Origin: Bacillota bacterium
Lineage (GTDB): Bacteria; Bacillota; Clostridia; Oscillospirales; JAKOTC01
Reading direction: 5' to 3'
DNA length: 7,496 bases
Assembly (NCBI GenBank): GCA_029776465.1
Contig: JAKOTC010000158.1
Location: forward strand, 1 to 7,496
This document shows, piece by piece, positions 6,685 to 7,496 of this stretch; positions within the stretch are counted from its first letter, which is position 1; every line of letters begins with the position of its first letter. The notes below the pieces were generated by a model. That model made no database searches and was not told the DNA's origin. It was given only the letters and a program-made list of their open reading frames with translations. Made by a program: the position numbers and the translations under genes.

Positions 6685-7230
6685 ATGGACAGGAAAGAGT
6701 GTAAGGCAATGCCTCAACGGATGGATTCCGCTAAAATACGCTACATGGTGCTGATGGGCCTTTTGTTTGCCATCATGTTGGTTTTGTCCTATGTGGAAAG
6801 TGCCGTTCAGTTTCCCATGCTGGCGCCGGGCATTAAACTGGGACTGTCCAATATTGTGGTGATGTATTCCCTGTTTTTTCTGAAAAAAAGCGGAGCTTTG
6901 GTGTTGGCCGTTTTAAAATCCCTCTTCGTCCTTCTGACCCGGGGATTGGTTGCCGCCATCCTCAGTTTCTGCGGGGGGATTCTTTCCATCTCCGTGATGA
7001 TTCTTCTGATGCTTCTTTTTAAAGAGAGGATCAGCTATCTGGTCACCAGCATTGCCGGTGCGATTTTTCACAATCTGGGCCAGCTGACGGCCATTTCACT
7101 GCTGTACACCAATTTGTTGCTGTGGACTTATCTGCCTGTCCTTTTGGTGGCCGGCGTTATTGCCGGCACTGCCACCGCAGCACTTTTGAAAACCACGTTG
7201 TCGGTATTGGGCAAACTGAACTTAAAATAA
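6685..7230 (+). CDS. eetB: Gx transporter family membrane protein (EetB-like)
   Basis: A 181-residue hydrophobic protein with about five or six membrane helices. Three segments identify the Gx transporter family, also named heptaprenyl diphosphate synthase component I: A-P-G-I-K-L-G-L-S-N-I-V after the first helix, S-F-C-G-G-I-L-S in the middle, and G-A-I-F-H-N-L-G-Q-L-T-A later. The family resembles ECF substrate-binding subunits and is not a prenyl synthase itself. It follows the EetA-like gene by 24 bases, the pairing seen in EET loci, where EetB is a membrane component needed for electron export. The start is unsure: ATG 6685 has AAGGA only about two bases upstream, while ATG 6709 (residue 9) has GGAAAGAG at nine bases and still leaves the first helix intact. 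It is the last recognised gene of the operon in this window. Confidence 0.9.
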   Translation: MDRKECKAMPQRMDSAKIRYMVLMGLLFAIMLVLSYVESAVQFPMLAPGIKLGLSNIVVMYSLFFLKKSGALVLAVLKSLFVLLTRGLVAAILSFCGGILSISVMILLMLLFKERISYLVTSIAGAIFHNLGQLTAISLLYTNLLLWTYLPVLLVAGVIAGTATAALLKTTLSVLGKLNLK

Positions 7231-7232
7231 TT

Positions 7233-7345
7233 CGTTGAATTGACGATTGAATAAACTTTCGTCAAACAGTCCGCAGGGTTTTTGAACCCTCAAAAATCGT
7301 GCAGATTGGTTATTGGAAGCCTTTTGGTTTTCCAATAATTCAACG
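7233..7345. ncRNA. Candidate structured RNA or small repeat element, four-way-junction fold
   Basis: Four nested helices can be drawn. The closing helix is CGTTGAA (7233-7239) with TTCAACG (7339-7345). Inside are TTGACGA/TCGTCAA (7240-7246, 7259-7265), a 13-position arm at 7273-7285/7290-7302 with one G-G mismatch, and TTATTGGAA/TTCCAATAA (7310-7318, 7330-7338). The first and last arms abut the closing helix with no spare bases, and the two other joints are seven bases each. On the plus strand two G-U pairs support the fold. It could be the 3' end of the operon transcript acting as a terminator (TTTTT at 7349-7353), an RNA made from the minus-strand promoter at 7431-7459, or a MITE-like DNA element. 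No known riboswitch consensus was recognised. The strand is not determined. Confidence 0.4.
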
Positions 7346-7410
7346 GCATTTTTCAAACATGGTAGTGTAAAGCAAAGATGAAAAATGGTACAAAATTAAT
7401 GCGAGATTAG

Positions 7411-7438
7411 TTAACCTCCACTTTAAAGAAAGTATAAA
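7411..7438 (+). promoter_or_regulatory. Weak rightward promoter candidate
   Basis: TTAACC (7411-7416), 16 bases, then TATAAA (7433-7438). The -35 matches four of six bases. If used, the transcript would begin near 7445 and place the hairpin at 7453-7496 at its 5' end, as a leader for a gene beyond the window. It overlaps the stronger opposite promoter. Confidence 0.3.
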
Positions 7439-7459
7439 TGCTTGTTTGTGCCTTGTCAA
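7431..7459 (-). promoter_or_regulatory. Consensus sigma-A promoter pointing left into the structured region
   Basis: On the minus strand a perfect TTGACA (7459-7454) is followed by exactly 17 bases and TATACT (7436-7431). Transcription would start near 7424 and run toward the 3' end of the EetB-like gene through the inverted repeats at 7233-7345. No clear protein gene lies in its path, so a small or antisense RNA of about 200 bases is the simplest product (inference). The -35 is embedded in the palindrome CCTTG-T-CAAGG (7451-7461), a possible operator. Confidence 0.6.
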
Positions 7460-7496
7460 GGGTAAAATGAACATGCTAACGCATGCCCTGTGACAA
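7453..7496 (+). promoter_or_regulatory. Terminal hairpin with a tiny reading frame, possible leader element
   Basis: TTGTCAAGGG (7453-7462) pairs with CCCTGTGACAA (7486-7496) with one bulged base, enclosing a perfect inner stem CATGC (7472-7476)/GCATG (7481-7485) with loop TAAC. A one-sided nine-base bulge (7463-7471) separates the two stems. An 8-codon frame, ATG 7467 to TGA 7493, has AAGGG four bases upstream, so the hairpin could hide or expose a leader peptide start. The structure ends exactly at the window edge, so it may be part of something larger. It was not recognised as any known riboswitch. Confidence 0.35.

Larger units (their letters stand above)
7231..7496. other. Non-coding region after the electron-transfer operon
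   Basis: No protein gene of convincing size lies here. It contains a group of nested inverted repeats (7233-7345), overlapping promoter-like sequences on both strands (7411-7459), and a terminal hairpin (7453-7496) that touches the window edge. The following gene is not visible. Confidence 0.75.

Noticed and set aside
6685..7230. Calling the last gene a heptaprenyl diphosphate synthase subunit
   Set aside because: That family name is historical; the protein is a multi-helix membrane protein without prenyl synthase motifs, and the real synthase is at 4327-5325.
7233..7345. Insertion sequence remnant with terminal repeats
   Set aside because: No transposase fragment and no target-site duplication were seen; a MITE-like origin stays possible only if copies exist elsewhere.
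7290..7349. 19-codon frame on the minus strand within the structured region
   Set aside because: No ribosome binding site precedes its ATG and it overlaps the helices; structure explains the sequence better.
7379..7411. 10-codon frame starting ATG at 7379
   Set aside because: Weak upstream ribosome site and no sign of a real peptide.
7231..7496. FMN riboswitch, considered because the locus is flavin-linked
   Set aside because: The conserved RFN-element sequence blocks are not present; the stems seen do not match that architecture.

Overview
The window looks like chromosomal DNA from a low-to-mid-GC Gram-positive anaerobe, most likely a member of the Clostridia (Firmicutes). The grounds are strong AGGAGG-type ribosome binding sites, near-consensus sigma-A promoters, a GTG start, AT-rich intergenic regions, and a gene set typical of Firmicutes. 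No genus can be named from the sequence alone.

Left part (1-2046, minus strand): a leftward unit with a Gfo/Idh/MocA-family NAD(P)-dependent oxidoreductase (699-1868). A clear intrinsic terminator follows it (649-680), then the 5' end of a large glycan-active enzyme resembling the alpha-L-rhamnosidase N-terminal region, which runs off the left edge (1-610). The oxidoreductase has a near-perfect promoter (TTGACA-N17-TAGAAT, 2018-2046). This half looks like carbohydrate utilisation.

Middle (1869-2363): a 495-base AT-rich divergent intergenic region. It holds promoters for both directions and several palindromes that could be operators.

Right part (2364-7230, plus strand): five tightly packed genes in one apparent operon behind a TTGACA-N17-TATACT promoter. 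They are a type II NADH dehydrogenase with a C-terminal membrane domain, an all-trans polyprenyl diphosphate synthase, a MenA/UbiA-type prenyltransferase, an EetA-like NusG-domain-II membrane protein, and an EetB-like Gx-transporter-family membrane protein. This matches the core of the flavin-based extracellular electron transfer (EET) locus described in Listeria monocytogenes (ndh2, dmkB, dmkA, eetA, eetB). In that model the NADH dehydrogenase feeds electrons from NADH to a dedicated demethylmenaquinone pool made by the two prenyl enzymes. EetA/EetB and an extracellular flavoprotein then pass the electrons to outside acceptors. The flavoprotein (PplA) and its flavinyltransferase (FmnB/ApbE) are not in the window and may lie to the right.

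Right edge (7231-7496): no convincing protein gene. A compact set of inverted repeats (7233-7345) can fold into a four-way junction. A consensus promoter on the minus strand (7431-7459) points back into it, suggesting an antisense or small RNA. A second hairpin with an 8-codon reading frame (7453-7496) reaches the window edge. This unexplained RNA-like region is the part most likely to be undescribed.
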